This document shows positions 39,458-48,547 of a DNA stretch of 64,000 bases, in pieces. Numbering within the stretch: the stretch's first letter is position 1; each line of letters begins with the position of its first letter. This DNA comes from Macrococcoides animalis (lineage in GTDB: Bacteria; Bacillota; Bacilli; Staphylococcales; Staphylococcaceae). The position numbers were made by a program, and so were the translations under genes. A model generated the notes under the pieces. That model had not been told where the DNA came from, ran no database searches, and saw nothing but the letters and a program-made list of their open reading frames with translations. The stretch covers positions 806,001 through 870,000 of the forward strand of contig NZ_CP179727.1 of assembly GCF_047425875.1 (NCBI RefSeq), read 5' to 3'.

Positions 39458-39625
39458 TGATTCGCTCCTTAAATGTATGAAATATAATACATACAATGTA
39501 AGTATTATACCACAGGTCTGAAATATGTGTATAAATACCATATTTAGTAGGGTTTAAGCACATTTTAAGCACATTATTATTATCTTTTGGTATGATGTTT
39601 TTAATTCGGTGAAGGAGTTGTTATA

Positions 39626-40537
39626 ATGCAAGATAATACAAAAGGCATATTGTACGCTGGCAGTGCATATTTACTATGGGGATTATTACCAACATATTGG
39701 CGTTCAGTCGATGCTTTTAATCCATACGAGATACTATTTCATCGTGTATTGTGGTCAGCTTTTTTTATGGTAATTTTAATAGTTGTGTTAAAGAAAAAAT
39801 CGTCCTTCGTCACCGATACAAAAGCTCTATTCAACAGAAAGAAAGAACTTTCAGCCCTCATTCTTGCAAGTATTGTAATTATGGTAAACTGGGGCATTTT
39901 TATATGGGCAATTAACAACCACCATGTGTTACAGGCAAGTCTAGGATATTATATCAATCCGCTGATGAGTATTGCATTAGGCTTTATCTTCATGAAAGAA
40001 CGCTTTAATGGGCTTGAGATAATCGCAATTATTTTAGCTGCTATCGGTGTATTGTTCATGACCGTAAGTAGTGGAACATTTCCCCTTATCTCAATTGTTC
40101 TTGCCGCAAGCTTTGCTCTATATGGATTAATGAAAAAATATGTGAATATTGATGCGATTTATAGTATCGCCTTAGAAACCATAATTACACTGCCTTTAGC
40201 CTTGCTTGGCATTGGTTATTTATCACAGCAAGGAGAAAATCACTTTGGTATCAATCAAACAAGCTTCTTAATTTTATTTGCCGGTGTAGCTACAGCAGTA
40301 CCCCTTATCATGTTTACAGCTGGGGCAAGACGCATCCCATTGTCACTAATCGGTTTTTTACAATATATTTCACCAACCTTAATTTTACTGCAAGGTGTCT
40401 TTCTGTTTGGCGAAGATTTCACTATGACAGACTTTATTACATTCTTCTGTATTTGGGCCGGTTTAATTTTATACAGTTATAGTAAGTACATTCAATACAA
40501 AAAGATAATACGCAAAAAAATGCTCAAGCCAAATTAG
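39626..40537 (+). CDS. rarD: EamA-family transporter RarD
   Basis: A 303-residue membrane protein with about ten helices. It starts KGILYAGSAYLLWGLLPTYW, the signature of the RarD subgroup of the drug/metabolite transporter superfamily, and includes NWGIFIWAINNHHVLQASLG and ISLAL-type EamA repeats in each half. The substrate is unknown. RBS GAAGGAG before the ATG; ends in a bidirectional terminator. Confidence 0.88.
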   Translation: MQDNTKGILYAGSAYLLWGLLPTYWRSVDAFNPYEILFHRVLWSAFFMVILIVVLKKKSSFVTDTKALFNRKKELSALILASIVIMVNWGIFIWAINNHHVLQASLGYYINPLMSIALGFIFMKERFNGLEIIAIILAAIGVLFMTVSSGTFPLISIVLAASFALYGLMKKYVNIDAIYSIALETIITLPLALLGIGYLSQQGENHFGINQTSFLILFAGVATAVPLIMFTAGARRIPLSLIGFLQYISPTLILLQGVFLFGEDFTMTDFITFFCIWAGLILYSYSKYIQYKKIIRKKMLKPN

Positions 40538-40553
40538 GCTATGAGCATTTTTT
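40516..40553. terminator. Bidirectional terminator
   Basis: AAATGCTCA-x-GCC, AAATTA loop, GGC-xx-GAGCATTT plus T-run, shared by the convergent rarD and MFS gene ends. Confidence 0.88.
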
Positions 40554-41715
40554 AATCAAAAATATATTTATTCTGACTCGAAATAAAAGCAAAGACAAAC
40601 ATCATCATTGTTATGACAAAAAACAATATAAAACTTGGAGTATGACTATTAAAGACATCATGTAAATAACCCATTAACATCGGCCCAATAGCAGCAACAA
40701 AATACCCTACTGATTGACTAAAACCTGATAACTCAATGGCATCTTGCGTTGATTTTGCTCGAAGTGAAAAGAACAACATACATAAACTAAATGCCGCTCC
40801 ACCAGCAAGACCCGTCGCAATCATTGCAATTACTATAAAGACAGTCTGATTAAATAACAATGCTGTAAAGCCTATCAAGAATAGTGCCGAAAATAAAAAT
40901 ACGAGCGGACGCTGGTTCTTCATTTTCATTGCGATTATAGGCATAAGGAAAGTCATCGGCAATTGCGCGAATTGATTCAACATTAAATAATACCCTGCTG
41001 CTTCTTGATCCACCCCGTAAGACATCAAGATATCAGGGAACCAAGTCACTGTCGAATAGAAGTTCATTGATTGGAATCCCATCATCAATGCAATTGCAAT
41101 TGCAAGCTTTGATTGATATATCGGACGTTTACTTTCTGTAACTTCTAATTTTGGGTTGTATCGTAGTTGTGGGAGCCAAAGTAAGATACCTGCAATGCTA
41201 AACAATACCCAAAAGCCTAATGAGTATTGATAACCTCCATTATTAATTTTACTAAGCGGGACACTTAATCCTCCACCAATACCTGCTGTCATATTCATTG
41301 TTGCTGCAAATACACCCGTCATCAGCCCCATCTGTTGTGGAAAGCGCCACTTTACGAAACTCGGTAAAATAACATTACCAATGGCGATACCGATCCCTAC
41401 TAAAACAGTCCCGACTAATAGCATCGGGACATTTGGAATGATACGAATAAATAAACCGAATAATAAAATTAACATTCCTACCATTAGAGCAACACTCATT
41501 CCAAGATGACGGGAAAAACGGGCAACAAATGGTGAAATAATACCGAACATTATCAGTGGAATCGTTGTCAACATACCTAATAACGCCTTAGGTAATGCTA
41601 AAGTTTCTCCAATTTCAGTAATCATTGGTCCAATTGCAGTGAGTGGCGCACGTAACGTCGAAGCAACAACGACGACACCGAGCAATAATATTAACATTTG
41701 AAACTTTTTACTCAA
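40552..41715 (-). CDS. MFS transporter, CynX/NimT family
   Basis: A 387-residue 12-helix transporter. The first helix continues into VVASTLRAPLTAIGPMI, the mark of the CynX/NimT (cyanate/2-nitroimidazole) group. The start is taken as the TTG at 41715, with GGAGG 7 nt upstream; the frame stays open nine codons further to an ATG that has no RBS. Substrate unknown. Single-gene unit. Confidence 0.85.
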   Translation of the reverse strand: MSKKFQMLILLLGVVVVASTLRAPLTAIGPMITEIGETLALPKALLGMLTTIPLIMFGIISPFVARFSRHLGMSVALMVGMLILLFGLFIRIIPNVPMLLVGTVLVGIGIAIGNVILPSFVKWRFPQQMGLMTGVFAATMNMTAGIGGGLSVPLSKINNGGYQYSLGFWVLFSIAGILLWLPQLRYNPKLEVTESKRPIYQSKLAIAIALMMGFQSMNFYSTVTWFPDILMSYGVDQEAAGYYLMLNQFAQLPMTFLMPIIAMKMKNQRPLVFLFSALFLIGFTALLFNQTVFIVIAMIATGLAGGAAFSLCMLFFSLRAKSTQDAIELSGFSQSVGYFVAAIGPMLMGYLHDVFNSHTPSFILFFVITMMMFVFAFISSQNKYIFD

Positions 41716-41873
41716 ATTAATCCTCCTCAATACGTAAATCAATCATTATCTTTTATATATCCATCATATCAGTTATTTTCATTTTTTTTCGGGAAAAAAC
41801 ATCGGTTTAATTGTAACTATGTAAAAAAAGGGGTATATTTAGGGTATCAAATAGATAAGGATGTGTATTAAAA

Positions 41874-42137
41874 ATGGCAATGAGAATTACTAAAAATGAA
41901 AAAGAAGTAAACATCAAATGGCGTGTTGCTGACATCACAATTCCGAATGAAGACATCTTAAGTATTAAAGAAGATACTAATATTTATGCTGGTGCTGAAG
42001 AGAACAATGACGAGAAAGTAGTACGTATTGGTTCAACTTTTGGTAAAACAAACCGTATCCTTTTAGACACTAAAGATAAAAAATACATCATCTATACACA
42101 CAACGATAAAAAAATCATTGACGAATTAAACAAGTAA
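41874..42137 (+). CDS. SunI/YnzG-like bacterial PH-domain protein
   Basis: An 87-residue small protein, all beta in appearance, with ITIPNEDILSIKED, YAGAEEN, VVRIGSTFGKTNRILLDT and KYIIYTHN. These match the small bacterial PH-like domain of the sublancin-immunity protein SunI and its relatives. Related genes are common without any bacteriocin, so immunity cannot be assumed. No membrane helix is visible. An own terminator follows. Confidence 0.72.
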   Translation: MAMRITKNEKEVNIKWRVADITIPNEDILSIKEDTNIYAGAEENNDEKVVRIGSTFGKTNRILLDTKDKKYIIYTHNDKKIIDELNK

Positions 42138-42150
42138 TCCCTTATATTTG

Positions 42151-42179
42151 AACCACACTCTTTTGAGTGTGGTTTTTTT
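42151..42179 (+). terminator. Intrinsic terminator
   Basis: ACCACACTC-TTTT-GAGTGTGGT followed by seven T residues, after the SunI-like gene. Confidence 0.9.
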
Positions 42180-42260
42180 AAAATCTTTTAAAAGTGCTTT
42201 CTCTACCAACTCTTACCCTCTTTTTGTTACTATATTCTTGAATACAAAGGAGGTAAATCA

Positions 42261-42977
42261 ATGGAACAATTAAAAGATAAAGTTGCACTGATTACAGGTG
42301 GTTCTAGTGGTATTGGATTAGAGATTGCTAAATCTCTTGCTAAAGAAGGAACTCATGTTGCAATTACAGGGCGTAACTTTGATAAGTTAGAAAATGCCAT
42401 TAATCAACTAGATGAATTTGATGTGGATACGACTGCTATTGTTTGCGACAGTATGAACATAGAAGACATTAAAGCTTGTGTTGCGCATACTTTAGAAACC
42501 TTTGATCGTATTGATATTTTAGTAAACAATGCAGGCATTATGAAAAATGCTCCGTTCTTAGAAACGTCTGAAGAAATGCTTGAAGAAATGATGCAAACAA
42601 ACGTCTATGGCCCATTTCGTTTCATGCAAGAAGTCGCGCCGATTATGATAAAACAAAACGGTGGCGATATCGTCAATATGAGTTCAATGTCAGCAGTTAA
42701 TGCTACTGCTCAATCAAGTGCATATTCAGCTACAAAATTTGCACTATCAGGCATGTCAGACAGCTTTATGCGCGAAATGCGTCCACATAATATTAGAACG
42801 TTCTTGATTCATCCATCGGCTGTACTTACAGACTTAATCGGTGAAACGTCACTTGACCCAGAGTCAATGACACACCCTGAAGATATTGCTGAAGTAATCG
42901 TCAGCCAGCTTAAATTGAATCGCAGAACTTTTGTTAAACAAAATCAAATTTGGGCAACTAACCCAGTACAAAAATAG
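42261..42977 (+). CDS. Short-chain dehydrogenase/reductase
   Basis: A 238-residue classical SDR: NAD(P)-binding TGGSSGIG (residues 12-19), NNAG near 89, the catalytic Ser in SSMSAVNAT and YxxxK in YSATK near 155. Gly-Arg-Asn after strand 2 (TGRN) favours NADP. The substrate is unknown; FabG-like. It is followed 11 nt later by the IsdG-like gene, so the three genes 42261-43611 form one operon. Confidence 0.9.
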   Translation: MEQLKDKVALITGGSSGIGLEIAKSLAKEGTHVAITGRNFDKLENAINQLDEFDVDTTAIVCDSMNIEDIKACVAHTLETFDRIDILVNNAGIMKNAPFLETSEEMLEEMMQTNVYGPFRFMQEVAPIMIKQNGGDIVNMSSMSAVNATAQSSAYSATKFALSGMSDSFMREMRPHNIRTFLIHPSAVLTDLIGETSLDPESMTHPEDIAEVIVSQLKLNRRTFVKQNQIWATNPVQK

Positions 42978-42988
42978 GAGGAATTTAT

Positions 42989-43315
42989 ATGTATATCGTA
43001 ACGAATAGAATAAAAATGAAAAAAGGATTTGCAGAAAAAATGGCGCCGATGTTTACTAAAGGTGGCGACATTACTAAATTAAAAGGATTCACAAAAATAG
43101 AAACTTGGTCAATACAAAATTCAGAAGAATTCGACGAATTACACGTTAACACATGGTGGGAAACACTAGAAGACTTTGAAGCATGGAAAACGAGCGATGC
43201 ATTCAAAAAAGTACATGAACAACGTGCCGCAAAACCTGAAGCAGAAAAGCAAGAATCACCTATGCTTGGCTCTGAAATTGTAATTGCTAAACTTGAAACT
43301 GAGGTCGGTAAATGA
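42989..43315 (+). CDS. IsdG/HmoA-like heme-degrading monooxygenase
   Basis: A 108-residue antibiotic-biosynthesis-monooxygenase (ABM) fold protein. Asn6, Trp66 and His76 keep exactly the spacing of the catalytic Asn7, Trp67 and His77 of S. aureus IsdG, within NRIKMKKG and EAWKTSDAFKKVH. This supports non-canonical heme degradation for iron release. No Fur box was found upstream and no isd or heme-uptake gene is adjacent, so iron control is uncertain. RBS GGAGGAA; its stop overlaps the next start by 4 nt. Confidence 0.8.
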   Translation: MYIVTNRIKMKKGFAEKMAPMFTKGGDITKLKGFTKIETWSIQNSEEFDELHVNTWWETLEDFEAWKTSDAFKKVHEQRAAKPEAEKQESPMLGSEIVIAKLETEVGK

Positions 43316-43611
43316 TAAAGGTTGTTTTCACATACACAACATCGAATGAGCATTTACCTGAACTCATGCAAAAATTTATAGCTTCTTCAGATCCGAAGTT
43401 CTCATCGAGTCCATCAAGTACTGACATAAAAATGTATAAACAATCAGATGATACAACTACGACAATCGTATTAGATATTTTCTACAAGTCAGTAGAAGAC
43501 TACAAGGCTCGTACACAGTTTGAACGTGGCCAAGATGATTGGAATAATATTTGGTTTGCTGAAGATATTCAGCATACACTTAAATCTGTTGAAATATATG
43601 AATGCTTATAA
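43312..43611 (+). CDS. Small ABM-like protein
   Basis: A 99-residue protein with the size and strand-helix pattern of an ABM-type dimeric barrel (VVFTYTT at the start, VLDIFYKSVEDYKARTQFE in the middle). It lacks the Asn-Trp-His triad, so it is probably not a heme oxygenase. Translation is coupled to the preceding IsdG-like gene (ATGA overlap), suggesting a heterodimer or a shared pathway. Function unknown. Confidence 0.65.
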   Translation: MIKVVFTYTTSNEHLPELMQKFIASSDPKFSSSPSSTDIKMYKQSDDTTTTIVLDIFYKSVEDYKARTQFERGQDDWNNIWFAEDIQHTLKSVEIYECL

Positions 43612-43617
43612 AAACAA

Positions 43618-43639
43618 CCCTAACTGATATCAGTTAGGG
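43618..43639. terminator. Perfect palindrome, terminator for the YjiH-like gene
   Basis: CCCTAACTGAT joined to ATCAGTTAGGG; on the minus strand it is followed by a T-run (TTGTTTTTAT), so it should end the gene at 43654. On the plus strand the T-run is poor. Confidence 0.7.
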
Positions 43640-43653
43640 CTGCTTGCTATTCA

Positions 43654-45000
43654 TTAAAATATAAGGTGTGCCATCAACGTAATAATCGGTAAACAAATAA
43701 TTGTTCTCATTAAGAAAATGACGAATAATTTTGGTAAGCTGACTGGTATTTTTGAGCCTAAAATAACGCCGCCAACTTCAGATAAGTAAATCAATTGAGA
43801 GATACTTAATGCACCAATAACAAAGCGTGTTAAATCTGATTTTACACCTTCAATTAAAATAGAAGGTAAAAACATATCAGCAAAACCAATTAAGATCGTT
43901 TCAGAAGCTGCTTTAGCATCCGGTATACGTAATAATTCTAATAACGGTACAAACGGAATTCCTAAAATTGAGAAGAAAGGTGTATGCTCAGCTACTATCG
44001 TTGCCAGTGTACCAATACACATTACAACAGGTAACACTGCAAACCACATATCCCCTACTGTTTTTACCCCAGATAGCCAGAATAGTTTCCAACCAGGTGC
44101 TTTAATCGCTTTTTCGGTTGCGTTGTGATAACCGTAACTCACAATCGTATGGCCTTCAGGCGTTGTTTCATCTATAATTTCTGTACTACCATCAGCATAA
44201 TGATCCGGTACTTTCGATAGTGGCCAAATTCTTGGCATAATCATTGCTGCGATTAAACACGACACAATAACAGTCCCGTAAAAAGCAAAAAAGTGATTCA
44301 TTAAATCAATTTGCTTACAGACAACAATTGCAAATGTAATTGATACGACAGAGAACGATGTCGCAATAACGGTTGCTTCTCGTCGCGTAAAGAAATTGCC
44401 TTCATATTGTTTAGAAGTAATCATAACCCCAACAGTACCGTCTCCGATGAATGATGCTAAGTTATCGACTGCAGAACGTCCCGGCAACGTAAATAAAGGT
44501 CGCATCACTTTAGAGAACATTGGTCCTAAAAATTCTAGTAAACCATAGTCCATTAAAAATGGTAAGAATAATCCAGCGAATAAGAATACTGCAATTAAAG
44601 TCGGCAATAAATCTCCATAAATTAATTTTCCCGTCGCATCCGTGTTTACAAACGGCACTTTCATTTTGTAATAAACAATCGTTGCAAATATCGCACCTAA
44701 TAAACGAACGATAAACCAAATCCAATTCACATTAAATAATGTATTAAAATAAGACGTTTTTGGTTTTCTAATAAAACTACAATAAAATGTGCATAAAACC
44801 GATAAAATAATTACGATAAAAATAACAGTCGGTGTTGCTTTTCCTAATACTTTTAAGAACCACTGCGCTAATACAGCAACCGGTAAACTTGTCTCTCCAT
44901 CTACTTTAAGTGGTGTTAAAAATAAAAAGATACCGATAATACTTAAAATAATAAACTTCAATTGACCTGTCTTCCATGTCTTTTTGTCATACTGTTCCAT
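43654..45000 (-). CDS. YjiH-family membrane protein (nucleoside-recognition domain)
   Basis: A 448-residue polytopic membrane protein of the YjiH group, with Gate/nucleoside-recognition-type segments (VDNLASFIGDGTVGVMIT; SETILIGFADMFLPSIL). About ten helices. It starts at the ATG at 45000 with GGAGG 6 nt upstream; an in-frame ATG at 45006 directly abuts the RBS and is unlikely. The transported or sensed compound is unknown. Confidence 0.82.
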   Translation of the reverse strand: MEQYDKKTWKTGQLKFIILSIIGIFLFLTPLKVDGETSLPVAVLAQWFLKVLGKATPTVIFIVIILSVLCTFYCSFIRKPKTSYFNTLFNVNWIWFIVRLLGAIFATIVYYKMKVPFVNTDATGKLIYGDLLPTLIAVFLFAGLFLPFLMDYGLLEFLGPMFSKVMRPLFTLPGRSAVDNLASFIGDGTVGVMITSKQYEGNFFTRREATVIATSFSVVSITFAIVVCKQIDLMNHFFAFYGTVIVSCLIAAMIMPRIWPLSKVPDHYADGSTEIIDETTPEGHTIVSYGYHNATEKAIKAPGWKLFWLSGVKTVGDMWFAVLPVVMCIGTLATIVAEHTPFFSILGIPFVPLLELLRIPDAKAASETILIGFADMFLPSILIEGVKSDLTRFVIGALSISQLIYLSEVGGVILGSKIPVSLPKLFVIFLMRTIICLPIITLMAHLIF

Positions 45001-45126
45001 TGCCATCCTCCATGTTTTTATGCACTAAAATTAATATTTATACATTATAGCATAGCTATGGTGTTTGTAAATACTAATCTTATTACATCCCCTTATTTAG
45101 AATATTCAATTTATTCTTTGCGTAAT

Positions 45127-45164
45127 AATACCCAATCGACGAGATTGATACATCGACTGGGTAT
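45127..45164 (-). terminator. Probable terminator
   Basis: ATACCCA-x-TCGA, 13-nt loop, TCGA-x-TGGGTAT past the GNAT gene; the following T-run is weak. Confidence 0.5.
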
Positions 45165-45170
45165 ACAGTT

Positions 45171-45671
45171 TTATTTCACTTCTTTGTAGTATAAGTTTTT
45201 ATCCGGAATATTAGGATGTAGATGCATATTCCCTTTTAAGAGTTGCCAATCATTCTTATAATAGAATGTATTTGCTACAATATCGTGTACATCACTTGTT
45301 AAGTAATATTTTCCTGGTGGTAACGCAGCAAGTAATTTTGTTCCGACACCACTATGTTTATTACTCTTATCTACAGCTATTGAAAGAATTTCAAACGCCC
45401 CGTTTAACTTTTCTTTCTCATCTGCTGTTAAATAACGATCTAATAATTCACGGTAAAACTGTTTACTTTCGCTTGTGTAACCATATAAATAACCATTAAT
45501 ATTTCCAAACTGATGACTAATAAAAGCTTTAAATCCTGGTGTTTCGCTATATTTCAAAATATTTGCAACCATATCTTTATGGCTTCTTGCGTCATCAAAA
45601 TTTGTTAAGTATATCTCAACAATACGATCCACTGCATCAAGAAGTTCTTCTTTAGTTAGTTCTTGAATCAT
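45171..45671 (-). CDS. GNAT-like acetyltransferase
   Basis: A 166-residue protein with a GNAT-type core: beta strands around AFISHQFGNINGYLYGY, the acetyl-CoA loop region NKHSGVGTKLLAAL (R/QxxGxG/A-like) near residue 107, and C-terminal ANTFYYKNDWQLL, like the usual ARxFYxKxGF. Substrate unknown. The ATG at 45671 has GAGGAG 8 nt upstream; a GTG three codons earlier lacks an RBS. Confidence 0.72.
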   Translation of the reverse strand: MIQELTKEELLDAVDRIVEIYLTNFDDARSHKDMVANILKYSETPGFKAFISHQFGNINGYLYGYTSESKQFYRELLDRYLTADEKEKLNGAFEILSIAVDKSNKHSGVGTKLLAALPPGKYYLTSDVHDIVANTFYYKNDWQLLKGNMHLHPNIPDKNLYYKEVK

Positions 45672-45751
45672 ACCAATCACTCCTCGTAACCCTTTATGAA
45701 AACCTTTTCAATATCATTATGAACGTTTCTAAGTCATTTGACAATCAATTT

Positions 45752-46381
45752 TTAGAAAATTGCCGCTTCTAACGCTTCTATTTCTGCTACACCAATCTCG
45801 TCACCATCTTTACGGAAATAACGTTTCGCTTCTGTGAAATAAGTTTTTGCTTGTTCCATATCTTCTTGTGCTGCATATAATTCACCCAACGCACGGTTAG
45901 AAATTGCAATACTTAAATCATCTTCTGATTGTTCTGCGAGCTTCAATGATTCTTCTAGTGATGCTTTGCCTGCATCATATTGATTACTTAAGAGTTGAAC
46001 ATATCCTAACTCATATAAGTTTACAGATTTTTTAATTGTATCATCAGCAAAGTGTGCATCAATTAAAGCTGCTTCTTCTTTGAAATATGCAATTGATTGA
46101 TCAAACTCTGCATCCATTCGTTCAACTAATCCTAATTGATGGAATGCCATTTGCTTGTCTTCAGCATCATTTGACTCAAGTAACGACTTTAATGATTCAC
46201 GTGCTTTATCAAAGTGATTATCTGCAGCATAAATATAGGCAGCGTTTAAAAGATAATCTGAATAGTTTTCATCTCCTAGTTTTACTGTATTACCGATTTC
46301 TTGTATTGCTTTAATCGCAGCTTCACTTTCACCATTTTCAAACTGTTCAAATACTGCATCGATTTGTTCATTATAATTCAT
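45752..46381 (-). CDS. TPR-repeat protein
   Basis: A 209-residue soluble, acidic, all-helical protein. Tetratricopeptide-like helix pairs are visible: YLLNAAYIYAADNHFDKARE, QLGLVERMDAEFDQSIAYF, ELGYVQLLSNQYDAGKASLE and ALGELYAAQEDMEQAKTYFT. Start at the ATG at 46381 behind GAGGGG; the frame extends 23 codons further but this overlaps a small peptide gene in another frame. It should act as a protein-binding adaptor; the partner is unknown. Confidence 0.82.
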   Translation of the reverse strand: MNYNEQIDAVFEQFENGESEAAIKAIQEIGNTVKLGDENYSDYLLNAAYIYAADNHFDKARESLKSLLESNDAEDKQMAFHQLGLVERMDAEFDQSIAYFKEEAALIDAHFADDTIKKSVNLYELGYVQLLSNQYDAGKASLEESLKLAEQSEDDLSIAISNRALGELYAAQEDMEQAKTYFTEAKRYFRKDGDEIGVAEIEALEAAIF

Positions 46382-46472
46382 TGTTTTGCCCCTCTTCTTG
46401 TTTTGATTTTTGTAAAAGACTAACAGCAATTGCAGCAAAGATATCTCCAATAAATGATAATATTGTTCCCAT
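46371..46472 (-). CDS. Putative 33-aa amphipathic peptide (PSM/delta-toxin-like?)
   Basis: A short frame: ATG at 46472 with GAGGTG 6 nt upstream, encoding MGTILSFIGDIFAAIAVSLL then a polar tail QKSKQEEGQNNEL. The hydrophobic part is 20 residues with spaced small residues, and ILSFIGD recalls the ISTIGD of staphylococcal delta-toxin. It overlaps the first 11 nt of the TPR gene, whose RBS lies inside it, so the two are probably translationally coupled. It may be a secreted phenol-soluble-modulin-like peptide, a membrane toxin, or only a leader for the TPR gene. Family membership is an inference from pattern. Confidence 0.5.
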   Translation of the reverse strand: MGTILSFIGDIFAAIAVSLLQKSKQEEGQNNEL

Positions 46473-46597
46473 TGTGCTCACCTCTTAATTTCATTGTATA
46501 GTGTTTATAATAAATATTCATCTGATAACATAAGGATGTACTTTTTTATTTTTACTGTTATAATTTCTATTGCACTCTAATTTGGAAAGGATCTAAT

Positions 46598-47731
46598 ATG
46601 ACACGTCTTAAATTATTTACATTTATTCTAAGTATCTTTGTCGTAGGTATGGTTGAACTCGTTGTAGCCGGAATTCTAACGCTCATGAGTGACGATCTAA
46701 ATATAAAACAATCGCTCACAGGTCAACTCGTAACGATATACGCTTTCACCGTTGCGATTTGTGGCCCTATACTCGTAAAATTAACCGAAAAATATAATCC
46801 GAAATGGGTATTACTCATCAGTATGATCATCTTTATTATCGGAAATACAATCAATGCTGTCGGTGATACGTTTACGATTATTGTCTTCGGACGCATCATT
46901 GCCTCAGCTGCATCAAGTATCATCGTCGTTAAACTATTAGCATTGACAGTCGTTTTAAGTAAACCCGAAGTACGTGGGAAGATGCTTGGTCTCGTTTATA
47001 TTGGCTTTAGTGGTGCCAACGTATTTGGTGTGCCACTCGGTACGAAAATTGGTGAAATGTTCGGATGGCGCGCAACATTTTGGATGATTGTGATTGTGAG
47101 TATTATCGCTACCATCATGCTAATGTTCCAATTGCCCAACAAAATTAGCATCAATGAACGTAGTGAGAACAAACATTCTAAATTACTTTATCCTAAAGAG
47201 GCTGCAAAATATATCGGCATTACCTTCTTTATATTAGCGTCTAACTATATTGTGTTTACATACATCAGTCCAATGATGATCAGCCAAGGCTATACGTTAG
47301 AACATGTTTCGATTCTATTATTCGTCTGCGGGATTGGTAGTATCGCCGGAACTAGTTTAGGTGGCATAATGTCCGATAAATTCGGTAGTAAGAAATGGTT
47401 AATCGTCGCCCTTTCAATCTTCACACTATCATTATTACTATTCAATTTAGCATTACCATTCTATATTGCATTACTCTTAGTAATGCTTGCTTGGAATGTA
47501 TTTGAATGGGGGACAAACCCAGCCATTCAGATTGGGATTATTAAGCAGGTAGAAGGTGACTCAAGTTCAATTATGGCTTGGAATATGTCAGCCTTAAATG
47601 CAGGTATTGGATTTGGAGCATTAATTGGCGGGATTGTCGTTGAAGCTTTCTCACCAGAAATTTCACCGTATTTATCGACTGTCTTTGCAGTCATTTGTTT
47701 AATATTAGCATTGTCTATTAAGCGCGATTAA
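46598..47731 (+). CDS. MFS transporter (DHA1, AraJ/YdhL-like)
   Basis: A 377-residue 12-helix transporter. The start IFVVGMVELVVAGILTLMSDDL and the MFS loop motif GIMSDKFGSKKWL support the DHA1 drug/sugar efflux group. AEKYNP-type loop after helix 2, and the motif C-like GFSGANVFGVPLG. Substrate unknown. RBS GGAAAGGA; own terminator. Confidence 0.85.
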   Translation: MTRLKLFTFILSIFVVGMVELVVAGILTLMSDDLNIKQSLTGQLVTIYAFTVAICGPILVKLTEKYNPKWVLLISMIIFIIGNTINAVGDTFTIIVFGRIIASAASSIIVVKLLALTVVLSKPEVRGKMLGLVYIGFSGANVFGVPLGTKIGEMFGWRATFWMIVIVSIIATIMLMFQLPNKISINERSENKHSKLLYPKEAAKYIGITFFILASNYIVFTYISPMMISQGYTLEHVSILLFVCGIGSIAGTSLGGIMSDKFGSKKWLIVALSIFTLSLLLFNLALPFYIALLLVMLAWNVFEWGTNPAIQIGIIKQVEGDSSSIMAWNMSALNAGIGFGALIGGIVVEAFSPEISPYLSTVFAVICLILALSIKRD

Positions 47732-47748
47732 TTAAATATACGTAAACT

Positions 47749-47779
47749 AAAGGGATAAGGCAGCCGCCTTATCCCTTTT
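47749..47779. terminator. Bidirectional terminator
   Basis: AAAGGGATAAGGC, short loop, GCCTTATCCCTTT with T-run, between the convergent MFS and methyltransferase genes. Confidence 0.9.
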
Positions 47780-48536
47780 AAATATTGCCATAATATAAAA
47801 TTGATTCATTTGGTACAATAACTTTTCCATCTTCTTCGTACTTATCAAATAACACTTCTAACGCCTTAACAAATGTTTCATACTGACGATCACCCTCAAC
47901 TAAAGCATATGACGCTGATAAAGAACGATTAATAAAGCCTTGCTTGTCGTATGTCAGTGGAAATTCGTAAACTTTCTTATCGTATTCACCCTCAAAGAAT
48001 TCTGAGACACTATTCTCTGAATATTGCACACCACCACCGAAACCAATAAATCCTTTAAAGTTCGGACAAAATGCAGTATATATCTCAGCCGTTTTAACGT
48101 TGATCACTGCATCTTCTATACGAGCATTCCATATTAAACAAACAGGCCCATTTCCATTTAATATTCTTTTACATTCTGCTTTAAATGCATCTTGGTCAAA
48201 CCAATGAAAACTTTGTGCTGCAGTTATAATGTCGACCGAATTGGATTCAACTTCCGTACTTTCAGCTGGTCGTTCATGGATTTCTAGCTCTTTACATTGC
48301 AAGGCCAAACGGAGTTGTTCTACCATTGCTGCGTTCGGTTCAATGGCAATCACTTTTGCTCCTAAATCTAACAGCAATTCAGTAAATATACCGGTACCTG
48401 CTCCGATATCCGCAATAGTTGTCGCTTCATCAATTTCAAATTTTTCTTTCATATCACTTAATAAGCCACATGAGTATTTAGGTCTCGAGTTACGGTATTG
48501 TTCTACTTTTTCGCTAAATAGTTCTTTACTGTCCAT
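47778..48536 (-). CDS. Class I SAM-dependent methyltransferase
   Basis: A 252-residue methyltransferase. SAM motif I is IADIGAGTGIFTELLLDLG (about residues 41-59), motif II acidic IAIEPN near 66, motif IV ITAAQSFHWFD near 106. The HWFD motif and length match the UbiE/YcgJ-like family that includes staphylococcal and Bacillus proteins of unknown substrate. It follows tag by 11 nt, so the two share an mRNA. Confidence 0.88.
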   Translation of the reverse strand: MDSKELFSEKVEQYRNSRPKYSCGLLSDMKEKFEIDEATTIADIGAGTGIFTELLLDLGAKVIAIEPNAAMVEQLRLALQCKELEIHERPAESTEVESNSVDIITAAQSFHWFDQDAFKAECKRILNGNGPVCLIWNARIEDAVINVKTAEIYTAFCPNFKGFIGFGGGVQYSENSVSEFFEGEYDKKVYEFPLTYDKQGFINRSLSASYALVEGDRQYETFVKALEVLFDKYEEDGKVIVPNESILYYGNI

Positions 48537-48547
48537 ATAACACCTCT

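Noticed and set aside
41874..42137. Bacteriocin immunity system around the SunI-like gene
   Set aside because: No precursor peptide, modification or export gene is nearby, and SunI-like PH proteins are common without bacteriocins.
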